A stretch of DNA of 6,184 nucleotides from Pseudomonadota bacterium (GCA_015222985.1 JADFWI010000033.1:1-6184); one strand, 5' to 3'. Positions 1-6,136 are shown, counted from the first letter of the stretch. A program made the numbers and translations. The notes: generated by a model from the letters alone, not told the origin.

Positions 1-25
1 AAACTGCTTTTTGAAAGCGCCTCAA

Positions 26-113
26 GCCGGAGTGGTGAAATTGGTAGACGCAGAGGACTCAAAATCCTCCGGGCCTTGCGCCCGTGTCGGTTCGATTCCG
101 ACCTCCGGCACCA
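26..113 (+). tRNA. tRNA-Leu (anticodon CAA), CCA encoded
   Basis: The sequence folds as a complete class II tRNA. The acceptor stem pairs 26-32 with 103-109, followed by discriminator A at 110 and an encoded CCA at 111-113. The anticodon stem pairs 53-57 with 65-69 around the loop 58-64, which places anticodon CAA at 60-62 and so reads UUG leucine codons. A long variable arm pairs 70-74 with 80-84, as expected for leucine and serine tRNAs. The T arm pairs 86-90 with 98-102 around a TTCGATT loop. The D-loop region contains the usual GG followed by TAGACGC. It appears intact and functional, and no integrated element or repeated 3' end was seen beside it. Confidence 0.97.
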
Positions 114-121
114 ACATGAAC

Positions 122-160
122 AGGGGTTCGCCATTGTCTGCCGGCCCCTTTTCTTTTTTT
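122..160 (+). terminator. Probable rho-independent terminator of the tRNA-Leu transcript
   Basis: AGGGG at 122-126 pairs with CCCCT at 145-149, and two G-T wobbles (127/144, 128/143) can extend the stem. The loop is rather long, about 14 nt. A strong T-run follows immediately (149-160), with more T-rich sequence to about 169. The position just after the tRNA and just before a candidate promoter fits separation of the tRNA unit from the dsr operon. The long loop keeps confidence moderate. Confidence 0.55.
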
Positions 161-172
161 GTCTTTTTTGTC

Positions 173-201
173 TTGACAAGAAAGACCATTTTGTGTATGA
201 G
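173..201 (+). promoter_or_regulatory. Candidate sigma70-type promoter for the rsbRD-dsr operon
   Basis: A perfect TTGACA -35 box lies at 173-178. After a 17-nt spacer comes TATGAG at 196-201, which matches 4 of 6 bases of the TATAAT -10 box. Transcription would start near 208 and give a leader of roughly 55 nt before the ATG at 264. This is the only good promoter-like arrangement between the tRNA terminator and the first gene. No clear palindromic operator (for example a Rex-like or FNR/HcpR-like site) was seen in 180-263. The -10 is imperfect, so this remains a prediction. Confidence 0.5.
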
Positions 202-263
202 CCATGGAAGTTACGCCTTATTGAAAACGTTGCTGATTTAGAGACCAAAGCCATCTTTATATT

Positions 264-860
264 ATGAGTCTTAAGAATCTCCTGCTGCAGAAAAGATCTC
301 GAATAGTAAAAAAGTGGCGTGACGTCATACTGCAGACTTATCATGAGCAGAGCCAAGGCTTTTTGAAGAAAAAAGATTCCTTTGGGAATCCGGTGGGCTG
401 TACGATCTCTGAAGGGATAGAATCTTTGTATGACGCACTTCTGGAAGACTCAGAAGACTCAGGGTCGGACAAGATTTCCGAGGCTCTTGACAGCATTATG
501 AAAGTCAGGGCTATTCAGGATTTTTCTCCGTCCCGGGCTGTCGGCTTTGTGTTTGGCTTGAAAAAAGTGATCAGAGAGGAACTCGGGAACGAAATCCTGC
601 AAAATGGGTCGCATGAAGAGTGGGCGGCATTTGATGCCAGGATAGACGGTTTGGGCCTGCTGGGCTTTGATATTTATGCGAACTGCCGGCAGAAGATTTC
701 CGACATCCGTGTCAATGAGGTAAGGACGCGTTCATATAGACTATTGCAAATGGCAGGTCTGTCATATGATCTCTCTGAGCATGAGGGGGATCCCAATGGG
801 GAAAAAAAAGAGGACGGGGCAAGTAACGGACAACATAACATGGAAGCGAGGGAACACTAA
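264..860 (+). CDS. RsbRD N-terminal-domain protein preceding dsrM (stand-alone putative sensor domain)
   Basis: This is a 198-residue soluble protein with no signal peptide or membrane segment. Residues about 5-150 look like the RsbRD/RsbR N-terminal domain, a non-heme globin-like sensor fold known from stressosome proteins. Recognisable features are the KKW motif near 16-18, NPVG at 42-45 followed by a TISEGI stretch, and the R-A-x-Q-D-F-S-P-S signature at 82-90 followed by an FxxxLKxxIREEL helix. No STAS or kinase domain follows. Residues 171-198 form a charged, low-complexity tail that also encodes the dsrM ribosome binding site. Its TAA directly abuts the dsrM ATG, which implies co-transcription and probable translational coupling. 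From memory, similar genes occur beside dsrM in Desulfobacterota, but no function is established; I infer a sensing, regulatory or assembly role. The ATG at 264 is the first usable start after an in-frame stop at 234, yet it has no clear Shine-Dalgarno sequence. Confidence 0.82.
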   Translation: MSLKNLLLQKRSRIVKKWRDVILQTYHEQSQGFLKKKDSFGNPVGCTISEGIESLYDALLEDSEDSGSDKISEALDSIMKVRAIQDFSPSRAVGFVFGLKKVIREELGNEILQNGSHEEWAAFDARIDGLGLLGFDIYANCRQKISDIRVNEVRTRSYRLLQMAGLSYDLSEHEGDPNGEKKEDGASNGQHNMEAREH

Positions 861-1874
861 ATGAACATAATAATCAGTCTCACGGTTTCCTTCCTGGCAG
901 TATTCGGACTCGTTGTGATTGCCTTTGTGGGCGTGTGGGGGGCACACCTGGAGTGGCTTTTTGGGGTCGTGATCCCATATCTTGCTGTGATTACATTCTT
1001 CATAGGTATCGTCTACCGCGTGGTACAGTGGGCAAAATGCCCGGTGCCGTTCCGGATACCTTCGACCTGTGCGCAGCAGAAGTCTTTGCCGTGGATCAAG
1101 TATGGTTATGCGGAGAAACTGGATAACCCGGTCAACACCTTCTGGGTTGTGTGCAGGATGATCCTGGAGGTCCTTTGTTTCCGGTCCCTGTTCAGAAATA
1201 CAAGGCTTGAATTCGGTAGCGGGCAGGAGATCAAATACAAATCGGCCAAGTGGTTGTGGCTGGGAGCCATTGCGTTTCATTATACCTTTCTGATAGTTTT
1301 ATTAAGACATCTCAGGTTTTTCACCGAGCCCATGCCTTTTTTTGTCAAGATCATTGAAAATGTCGACGGTTTTTTCCAGATGTTCCTCCCCACCGTTTAT
1401 CAGAGCGGCTTCATCCTTGGGGCGGCCGTGACGTATCTTTTGCTAAGAAGGATTCTTGACGGTAAGATGCGCTACATATCCCTTCCTGCTGACTACTTTC
1501 CCCTCTTTATGATCCTTGGTCTGGTAACAACGGGCGTCCTGATGCGCTATGTGCTCAAGGCGGACATCGTCAGCATTAAGGAGTTAACCCTGGGCCTGGT
1601 TTCTTTCAAGCCGGTCGTTCCGGAGGGGATCAGTGTGATCTTCTATATCCATCTTTTTCTTGTGAGTGTCTTTTTTGCCTATTTTCCCTTCAGCAAGTTG
1701 ACACACATGGCAGGAGTCTTTCTGAGCCCCACGAGAAACCTGTCTAATAACACCCGCATAGTCAGACACATCAATCCCTGGAATAACCCGGTCAAGTTTC
1801 ATACATACCAGGCGTACGAAGACGAATTCAGAGAGAAAATGAAAGACGCGGGGTTGCCAGTAGATAAAGAGTAA
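861..1874 (+). CDS. dsrM: DsrM, NarI-like diheme cytochrome b membrane subunit of the DsrMKJOP complex
   Basis: A 337-residue integral membrane protein that exchanges electrons with the menaquinone pool and passes them to or from DsrK. About six hydrophobic segments are visible, near residues 3-22, 32-54, 131-150, 178-196, 210-230 and 256-278; the N-terminal one is extra relative to five-helix NarI. The four expected heme b ligands are H140, H150, H264 and H282. Their spacing (10 and 18 residues) equals that of the NarI ligands H56/H66 and H187/H205, which strongly supports two bis-His b hemes. The loop at 55-130 and the C-terminal tail from about 290 are hydrophilic. The ATG directly follows the TAA of the upstream gene, with GAGGGA at 848-853 as ribosome binding site. 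HmcE, TmcC and NarI are relatives, but the dsrK-dsrJ-dsrO-dsrP context settles the assignment. Confidence 0.95.
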   Translation: MNIIISLTVSFLAVFGLVVIAFVGVWGAHLEWLFGVVIPYLAVITFFIGIVYRVVQWAKCPVPFRIPSTCAQQKSLPWIKYGYAEKLDNPVNTFWVVCRMILEVLCFRSLFRNTRLEFGSGQEIKYKSAKWLWLGAIAFHYTFLIVLLRHLRFFTEPMPFFVKIIENVDGFFQMFLPTVYQSGFILGAAVTYLLLRRILDGKMRYISLPADYFPLFMILGLVTTGVLMRYVLKADIVSIKELTLGLVSFKPVVPEGISVIFYIHLFLVSVFFAYFPFSKLTHMAGVFLSPTRNLSNNTRIVRHINPWNNPVKFHTYQAYEDEFREKMKDAGLPVDKE

Positions 1875-1900
1875 TTCTGAAATCTGAAAAAGGAGTCATC

Positions 1901-3535
1901 ATGGCGAAGGATGAAATAAAACAAGAAGATCTGTTAAACATCGATCACAGCCCTTCTTTGTTTAAAAAGGGGTGGATGAACACGCCCGTAGATATCAGGC
2001 CGAGCATGCATTGTTATGCCTGCGAGCCTGCACGCCTTAAAGTGGTTGACTTTCCAAACCCTAGGGTATGGTCCGTCATGGATGAGGACTGGAAACTGCC
2101 GAAGGACTGGAAAGAGACCGTCATGGATGCCTTCAAGGACCGGCTTGACAGGTTCCGCACATTTAAGCTTTTTATGGATATCTGCGTAAGATGCGGTGCC
2201 TGCGCTGACAAATGCCAGTTCTTTATTGGATCCGCAGATCCCAAGAACATGCCCGTTTTGAGGGCAGAGCTTATACGATCCGTCTATCGAAGGAACTTCA
2301 CAGCGGCCGGAAAGCTTTTCGGCAAGCTTGCCGGAGCAAGAGATCTCGACTATGGCGTGTTAAAAGAGTGGTGGTACTATTTGTACCAGTGCAGTGAGTG
2401 CCGGCGCTGCTCGGTCTTCTGCCCTTATGGCATTGATATGGCCGACATCACCATCATCGGTAGAGAAATGACCAACCTGCTGGGCCTGAACATAGACTGG
2501 ATCGCAGCGCCAGTGGCCTTTTGTTACAAGACGGGAAATCACCTGGGCATTCAGCCCCATGCCTATAAGAGCATGCTCGAATTTTTCCAGGACGAGATAG
2601 AGGAAGTCACGGGCGTACGGGTGGAGCCGAGCTTTAATAGAAAAGGGGCCGAGGTCCTCTTTATCACGCCCTCCGGTGACGTTTTTGCCGATCCCGGCAC
2701 CTGGACCTGCATGGGCTACATGATACTTTTCCACCAGCTTGGGATTGACATAACATGGAGTACGTACGCCTCCGAGGGCGGAAACTTCGGTCTCTTTACC
2801 TCCCATGACATGATGAAGAGGCTTAACGGCAAGATGTATATGGAGGCGAAGCGCCTGGGGGTAAAATGGATCCTTGGCGGGGAATGCGGCCACATGTGGC
2901 GCGTGGTTAACCAGTATATGGGTACAATGAACCTCGACTTGGCGGAAGGGAGCAACCTGGAGAACCCGGTTTCCCCCATGACGGGCACGAAATTCGAGAA
3001 TGCCAATTCGACAAAGATGGTTCACATTACGGAATTTACTGCAGATCTTATTAAACACGGCAAACTGAAATTGGATCCCAGCAGAAACGATCATCGGAAA
3101 GTCACCTTCCATGACTCGTGCAATCCTGCCAGGGCCATGGGGCTTCTGGAAGAGCCGAGATATGTCATCAAAAACGTGTGCAATCATTTTTACGAGATGC
3201 CTCCCTCGACTATCAGGGAGCAGACCTTCTGCTGCGGCGGCGGGTCCGGCCTGAATGCGGGTGAAGATGTCGAACTCAGGATGAGAGGAGGGCTCCCAAG
3301 GGCCAATGCCGTGAAGTACGTTCACGAGAAATACGGCGTGAATATGCTTGCCAACGTTTGCGCTATTGACAGGGCCGTCTTCCCGGGTCTTATGGAATAC
3401 TGGGTGCCCGAGGTGGATGTCACCGGCGTTCACGAGCTGGTGGCCAATGCCATGGTATTGGACGGAGAAAAGGAGAAGACGGTCGATTTGCGTAATGAAC
3501 CCCTTCCAGGAATGGAGGATGCTGAAGATGTATGA
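1901..3535 (+). CDS. dsrK: DsrK, HdrD-like iron-sulfur catalytic subunit of the DsrMKJOP complex
   Basis: A 544-residue soluble protein with no export signal, expected on the cytoplasmic face bound to DsrM. In sulfate reducers it is thought to reduce the DsrC trisulfide formed by DsrAB. Two ferredoxin-type CxxCxxCxxxC motifs bind [4Fe-4S] clusters: C95, C98, C101, C105 (followed by Q) and C164, C167, C170, C174 (followed by P). The C-terminal half is HdrB/HdrD-like. A degenerate first repeat carries GGECGH around C329. The second CCG motif runs C407, then C444-C445-G446, then C487, but the closing CxxC reads C-A-I-D with D490. An additional CxxC occurs at C38/C41. The length fits DsrK and exceeds the related HmcF. 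An AAGGAG-type ribosome binding site at 1890-1895 lies 5 nt before the ATG. Its 3' end overlaps dsrJ by 8 nt. Confidence 0.96.
   Translation: MAKDEIKQEDLLNIDHSPSLFKKGWMNTPVDIRPSMHCYACEPARLKVVDFPNPRVWSVMDEDWKLPKDWKETVMDAFKDRLDRFRTFKLFMDICVRCGACADKCQFFIGSADPKNMPVLRAELIRSVYRRNFTAAGKLFGKLAGARDLDYGVLKEWWYYLYQCSECRRCSVFCPYGIDMADITIIGREMTNLLGLNIDWIAAPVAFCYKTGNHLGIQPHAYKSMLEFFQDEIEEVTGVRVEPSFNRKGAEVLFITPSGDVFADPGTWTCMGYMILFHQLGIDITWSTYASEGGNFGLFTSHDMMKRLNGKMYMEAKRLGVKWILGGECGHMWRVVNQYMGTMNLDLAEGSNLENPVSPMTGTKFENANSTKMVHITEFTADLIKHGKLKLDPSRNDHRKVTFHDSCNPARAMGLLEEPRYVIKNVCNHFYEMPPSTIREQTFCCGGGSGLNAGEDVELRMRGGLPRANAVKYVHEKYGVNMLANVCAIDRAVFPGLMEYWVPEVDVTGVHELVANAMVLDGEKEKTVDLRNEPLPGMEDAEDV
3514..3518 (+). 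promoter_or_regulatory. Ribosome binding site of dsrJ, inside dsrK
   Basis: GGAGG at 3514-3518 lies 9 nt before the ATG at 3528. It decides the dsrJ start: an in-frame ATG at 3519 touches the GGAGG directly and leaves no spacer, and the frame opens much further upstream inside dsrK with no cytochrome-like sequence. The placement within the last dsrK codons fits translational coupling. Confidence 0.75.
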
Positions 3536-3941
3536 CGGAGGTAAGATAATCACCGGCATTGTCATCGGTCTTGTTTTATTGACATTCCCTATCTGGTATA
3601 CTCATGGCACGCCCCCGCCAAGACCGGAAGTGAAGCTCCCAGAAAAGGAAAAGAAGTGCGTGCAACCCGGAGCATACATGAAGCTCAAGCACATGCAACT
3701 GCTGGACCTGTGGAGAGATTCGACCGTCCGTGCGGCCAAGAGATCTTACGTGGCCACTGACGGCAGAAAGTACGAGATGAGTCTCCAAAATACGTGCATG
3801 AGCCCGGAATGTCATGCGAAAAAGACGGAGTTTTGCGATCGGTGTCACGACTATACCGGGGTAGACCCGTATTGCTGGGATTGCCATATTCCGCCTAAGG
3901 AAGAACCCAAGAAGGAAAAACCCGAGGAGAACGTTCATTAA
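3528..3941 (+). CDS. dsrJ: DsrJ, membrane-anchored periplasmic triheme cytochrome c
   Basis: A 137-residue cytochrome of the DsrMKJOP complex. Residues about 6-24 form a hydrophobic segment without a convincing signal peptidase site, followed by a proline-rich stretch; this fits the uncleaved N-terminal anchor known for DsrJ. Three heme c sites are present: an expanded C90-x4-C95-H96, then C103-x2-C106-H107 and C116-x2-C119-H120. C44, just before a PGAYMKLKHM stretch, matches the position of the conserved cysteine that ligates a heme axially in characterised DsrJ proteins. H55 is a further ligand candidate. The C-terminal tail (121-137) is rich in Lys, Glu and Pro. The gene starts 8 nt inside dsrK and ends 12 nt before dsrO. 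Its exact redox role is unresolved; it is usually taken to link the complex to the periplasm. Confidence 0.95.
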   Translation: MYDGGKIITGIVIGLVLLTFPIWYTHGTPPPRPEVKLPEKEKKCVQPGAYMKLKHMQLLDLWRDSTVRAAKRSYVATDGRKYEMSLQNTCMSPECHAKKTEFCDRCHDYTGVDPYCWDCHIPPKEEPKKEKPEENVH

Positions 3942-3953
3942 GGAGATGGAGCG

Positions 3954-4814
3954 ATGGCCGTGAATAGAAGAAAATTCTTAAAGATCGGCGGGGTATCCAT
4001 GTTGGCCTTTGGGGCCATGCCTGCCACAAATGCCCTTGGCCTCGAATGGTTGGACGAAAAGCTGGGAGGCTTCACGATCCCCGAAACGCTCTTGCACTTT
4101 TTTCACACGCCGGTCGGCGCGGTGAGAGGGGATGCTCTGACGGCAAAACGCTGGGCCATGGTTGTGAACGTAAAGGCCCTGGATGATGAGATAGCAGAGG
4201 CCTGCCAGAAAGCCTGCCATCATGTCCACAACGTTCCTCATATAGAAAATCCCAAGCACGAGATCAAGTGGATCTGGGAGGAGCACTATGAGCACGTTTT
4301 TCCTGGCCGGCAGCACGAACACGTAAAGGAGAGTTTTAAAAAGCTACCCTTTCTGGTCATGTGCAACCACTGCGTAAACCCCCCTTGCTGCAGAGTATGT
4401 CCCACAAAGGCAACGTTCAAGAGAGAGAGCGACGGCATCGTCATGATGGACATGCATCGCTGTATAGGATGCCGGTTCTGCATGGCCGCGTGTCCTTTTG
4501 GGGCAAGAAGCTTCAACTGGAAAGACCCGAGGCGATTTCTTAAAGAGGAAGACCAGAATCCCGAATATCCCACGAGGATGAAAGGCGTGGTGGAAAAGTG
4601 CCAGTTTTGCGCAGACCTCCTTGCCAAAGGAAAGATTCCAGCGTGCGTGGAGGTTGCTCAGGAACTTTGTAAGAAGAAGGGCAGGGAGCCTGCACTGGTA
4701 TTTGGGGACCTCGAGGACCCTGACTCAGAGGTGAGGCAGCTATTGCGGACCCGCTACAGCATTCGGCGGAAACCGGAGCTTGGTACCAATCCAAACGTTT
4801 ACTACATTGTTTAA
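3954..4814 (+). CDS. dsrO: DsrO, Tat-exported periplasmic ferredoxin-like iron-sulfur subunit
   Basis: A 286-residue protein of the PsrB/HybA/DmsB-type ferredoxin family that should pass electrons between DsrP and DsrJ. The N-terminus has a twin-arginine motif (R5-R6-K-F-L-K), a short hydrophobic stretch and a possible cleavage site after A27. Two Cys motifs are complete: C137, C140, C145, C149 and C170, C173, C176, C180, each followed by proline. The other two are not. The first motif keeps only C84 and C88, before an HHVHN stretch. The last has C216, C219 and C231 but A235 where the fourth Cys normally lies, with C239 nearby. Three rather than four [4Fe-4S] clusters are therefore likely. 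AGGAG at 3941-3945, overlapping the dsrJ stop, is the ribosome binding site. The dsrP gene follows after a few bases. Confidence 0.94.
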   Translation: MAVNRRKFLKIGGVSMLAFGAMPATNALGLEWLDEKLGGFTIPETLLHFFHTPVGAVRGDALTAKRWAMVVNVKALDDEIAEACQKACHHVHNVPHIENPKHEIKWIWEEHYEHVFPGRQHEHVKESFKKLPFLVMCNHCVNPPCCRVCPTKATFKRESDGIVMMDMHRCIGCRFCMAACPFGARSFNWKDPRRFLKEEDQNPEYPTRMKGVVEKCQFCADLLAKGKIPACVEVAQELCKKKGREPALVFGDLEDPDSEVRQLLRTRYSIRRKPELGTNPNVYYIV

Positions 4815-4820
4815 GGTAGG
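4813..4820 (+). promoter_or_regulatory. Ribosome binding site of dsrP (decides start)
   Basis: AAGGTAGG at 4813-4820 lies 5 nt before the ATG at 4826. A GTG at 4820, two codons upstream in frame, would overlap this element and leave too little spacing. The ATG start also gives the MLEKA-type N-terminus I expect for DsrP. Confidence 0.6.
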
Positions 4821-4825
4821 TGGCT

Positions 4826-5983
4826 ATGCTTGAGAAGGCATTTGTTGGAGGGCGGAAATACTGGATATGGATGGCATGTTTGCTCGGTTTTATGGGCATA
4901 GGCTTTATTATGTGGCTCTACCAGTTTCGTGAGGGCCTGGGCATAACCGGGATGAGTAGAGACATTTCGTGGGGGGTCTATATAGCCCAATTTACCTTTC
5001 TTGTTGGGGTGGCGGCCGCGGCAGTGATGGTGGTCCTGCCTTACTACGTCCATCACTACAAGGCCTTTGCCCGCATTACCATACTGGCTGAGTTTTTGGG
5101 TGTTGCCGCTGTCACAATGTGTTTGTTGTTCATTATTGTGGACCTTGGTAATCCGGTTCGTGCCCTTAACGTGCTCCTGCATCCCACACCCAGGTCGATC
5201 CTTTTCTGGGACATGATTGTCTTGAACGGCTATCTTTTCCTTAATATTTTTATCGGGTGGAATGTGCTCACTGCAGAGCGGAAAGGTTCGGCTCCCCCTG
5301 GATGGCTTAAACCTTTCATTTATATTTCCATCCCTTGGGCTATCAGTATTCACACGGTGACAGCGTTCCTTTACGCTGGTTTACCGGGGAGACATTTCTG
5401 GCTCACTGCCATCATGGCAGCGCGCTTTCTCGCATCCGCATTTGCTGCCGGACCGGCGATGCTCATTATTTTCTGCCTTATCGTGAGAAGGACAACCAAA
5501 TTTGATCCCGGCAAGGAGCAGATTCGCACGCTATCCGGCATCGTCACCTATGCGATGATATTAAATGTGTTTTTCTTCTTGCTTGAGGTCTTTACTGCCT
5601 TCTACAGCCAGATACCCGGGCACATGCATTCGATAGTGTACCTGTTTGCCGGCTTGCACGGACATGGCGCGCTCGTTCCCTGGATGTGGACTTCTGCATT
5701 TTTTGCTGCCGTAGCCCTTACCCTGTTGATTGTGCCTGCTGGGCGCAGAGCAGACGATGTGTTGGCAGTCGCCTGCGTGTGCGTATTTATTGCCTGCTGG
5801 ATCGATAAGGGCGTAGGTTTGGTTATAGGCGGATTTATTCCGAATCCACTTGAACACATCACTGAGTACAGGGCCACCGTACCGGAGATCTTGATCACAT
5901 TGGGGGTTTGGGCTACCGGGTTTTTCATACTCACTGCCCTCTACAAGGTCGCCATTACAGTCAAGGAGGAGTTGAGAGCATAA
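4826..5983 (+). CDS. dsrP: DsrP, NrfD-family integral membrane quinone-interacting subunit
   Basis: A 385-residue, strongly hydrophobic protein of the NrfD/PsrC family. About ten membrane segments can be placed near residues 11-33, 50-70, 84-104, 125-148, 165-185, 192-220, 237-260, 283-305, 311-335 and 355-377, as expected for DsrP. It should partner with periplasmic DsrO and exchange electrons with menaquinol. Family-like stretches include SWGVYIAQFTF near 48-58, the VDLGNP turn at 105-110 before ALNVLLHPTPRS, and a SIHTVTAF segment at 174-181. The N-terminus and short C-terminus are polar. The chosen start is the ATG with a properly spaced AAGGTAGG; a GTG at 4820 would add only two residues. 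It is the last gene of the operon and is followed by two terminators. HmcC and QrcD are relatives, but the operon context identifies it as DsrP. Confidence 0.95.
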   Translation: MLEKAFVGGRKYWIWMACLLGFMGIGFIMWLYQFREGLGITGMSRDISWGVYIAQFTFLVGVAAAAVMVVLPYYVHHYKAFARITILAEFLGVAAVTMCLLFIIVDLGNPVRALNVLLHPTPRSILFWDMIVLNGYLFLNIFIGWNVLTAERKGSAPPGWLKPFIYISIPWAISIHTVTAFLYAGLPGRHFWLTAIMAARFLASAFAAGPAMLIIFCLIVRRTTKFDPGKEQIRTLSGIVTYAMILNVFFFLLEVFTAFYSQIPGHMHSIVYLFAGLHGHGALVPWMWTSAFFAAVALTLLIVPAGRRADDVLAVACVCVFIACWIDKGVGLVIGGFIPNPLEHITEYRATVPEILITLGVWATGFFILTALYKVAITVKEELRA

Positions 5984-5989
5984 AATAAT

Positions 5990-6026
5990 CGCGAAAGGCG
6001 GCTTCGCCGCTTGGTCGCGCTTTTTT
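5990..6026 (+). terminator. Rho-independent terminator 1 after dsrP
   Basis: A GC-rich hairpin starts 7 nt after the dsrP stop. An outer stem pairs CGCGA (5990-5994) with TCGCG (6015-6019). An inner stem pairs GCGGC (5998-6002) with GCCGC (6006-6010) around a TTC loop, and AA/TT at 5995-5996 and 6011-6012 bridges them with small bulges at 5997 and 6013-6014. Six T residues follow at 6021-6026. This is a strong terminator in the operon direction. Confidence 0.85.
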
Positions 6027-6045
6027 ACAAAGCGCTTCAAATATA

Positions 6046-6087
6046 GGGGCTCATTCCATTTAGGGATGAGCCCTTTCTTTTATTTTT
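6046..6087 (+). terminator. Rho-independent terminator 2, tandem
   Basis: GGGCTCAT at 6047-6054 pairs perfectly with ATGAGCCC at 6066-6073. The stem extends inwards with a T-G wobble and two C-G pairs (6055-6057 with 6063-6065), leaving a 5-nt loop, ATTTA. A T-rich tract (TTTCTTTT, then TTTTT to 6087) follows. It acts in the same direction as the first terminator and should catch read-through. Confidence 0.85.
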
Positions 6088-6136
6088 ACATCGAAAAGCT
6101 GGTCCTCTGGTCCAGGTCAGAGATAGATGGCACTGC

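Noticed and set aside
26..113. tRNA-Leu as an integration site for a mobile element
   Set aside because: No integrase gene, no repeated tRNA 3' end and no atypical genes are visible; core respiratory genes follow directly.
11..241. Possible small protein reading through the tRNA and leader
   Set aside because: The frame runs through the tRNA-Leu gene and its terminator, so it is not a plausible coding region.
180..263. Palindromic operator (Rex, FNR or HcpR type) upstream of the operon
   Set aside because: Only very short palindromes such as CCATGG and AACGTT occur; none extends to a credible regulator site.
762..1280. Reverse-strand open frame across the rsbRD-dsrM junction
   Set aside because: It overlaps two well-supported genes and its translation shows no family features.
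3348..3527. Longer dsrJ start inside dsrK
   Set aside because: The upstream extension is an out-of-frame reading of dsrK. The GGAGG at 3514-3518 and the anchor-like N-terminus support the ATG at 3528.
2360..3565. Long reverse-strand open frame (about 400 codons) opposite dsrK
   Set aside because: It lies antisense to a clearly conserved DsrK, its translation has no recognisable domain, and it has no neighbours on that strand. It is a by-product of dsrK codon use.
4811..5353. Reverse-strand open frame opposite dsrP
   Set aside because: The membrane-protein pattern of DsrP on the + strand is clear; the antisense product is Pro/His/Lys-rich with no recognisable domain.
6088..6136. Start of another gene after the terminators
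   Set aside because: No ribosome binding site plus start codon with an open frame is present on either strand; only a small CTGGTCC direct repeat is seen.
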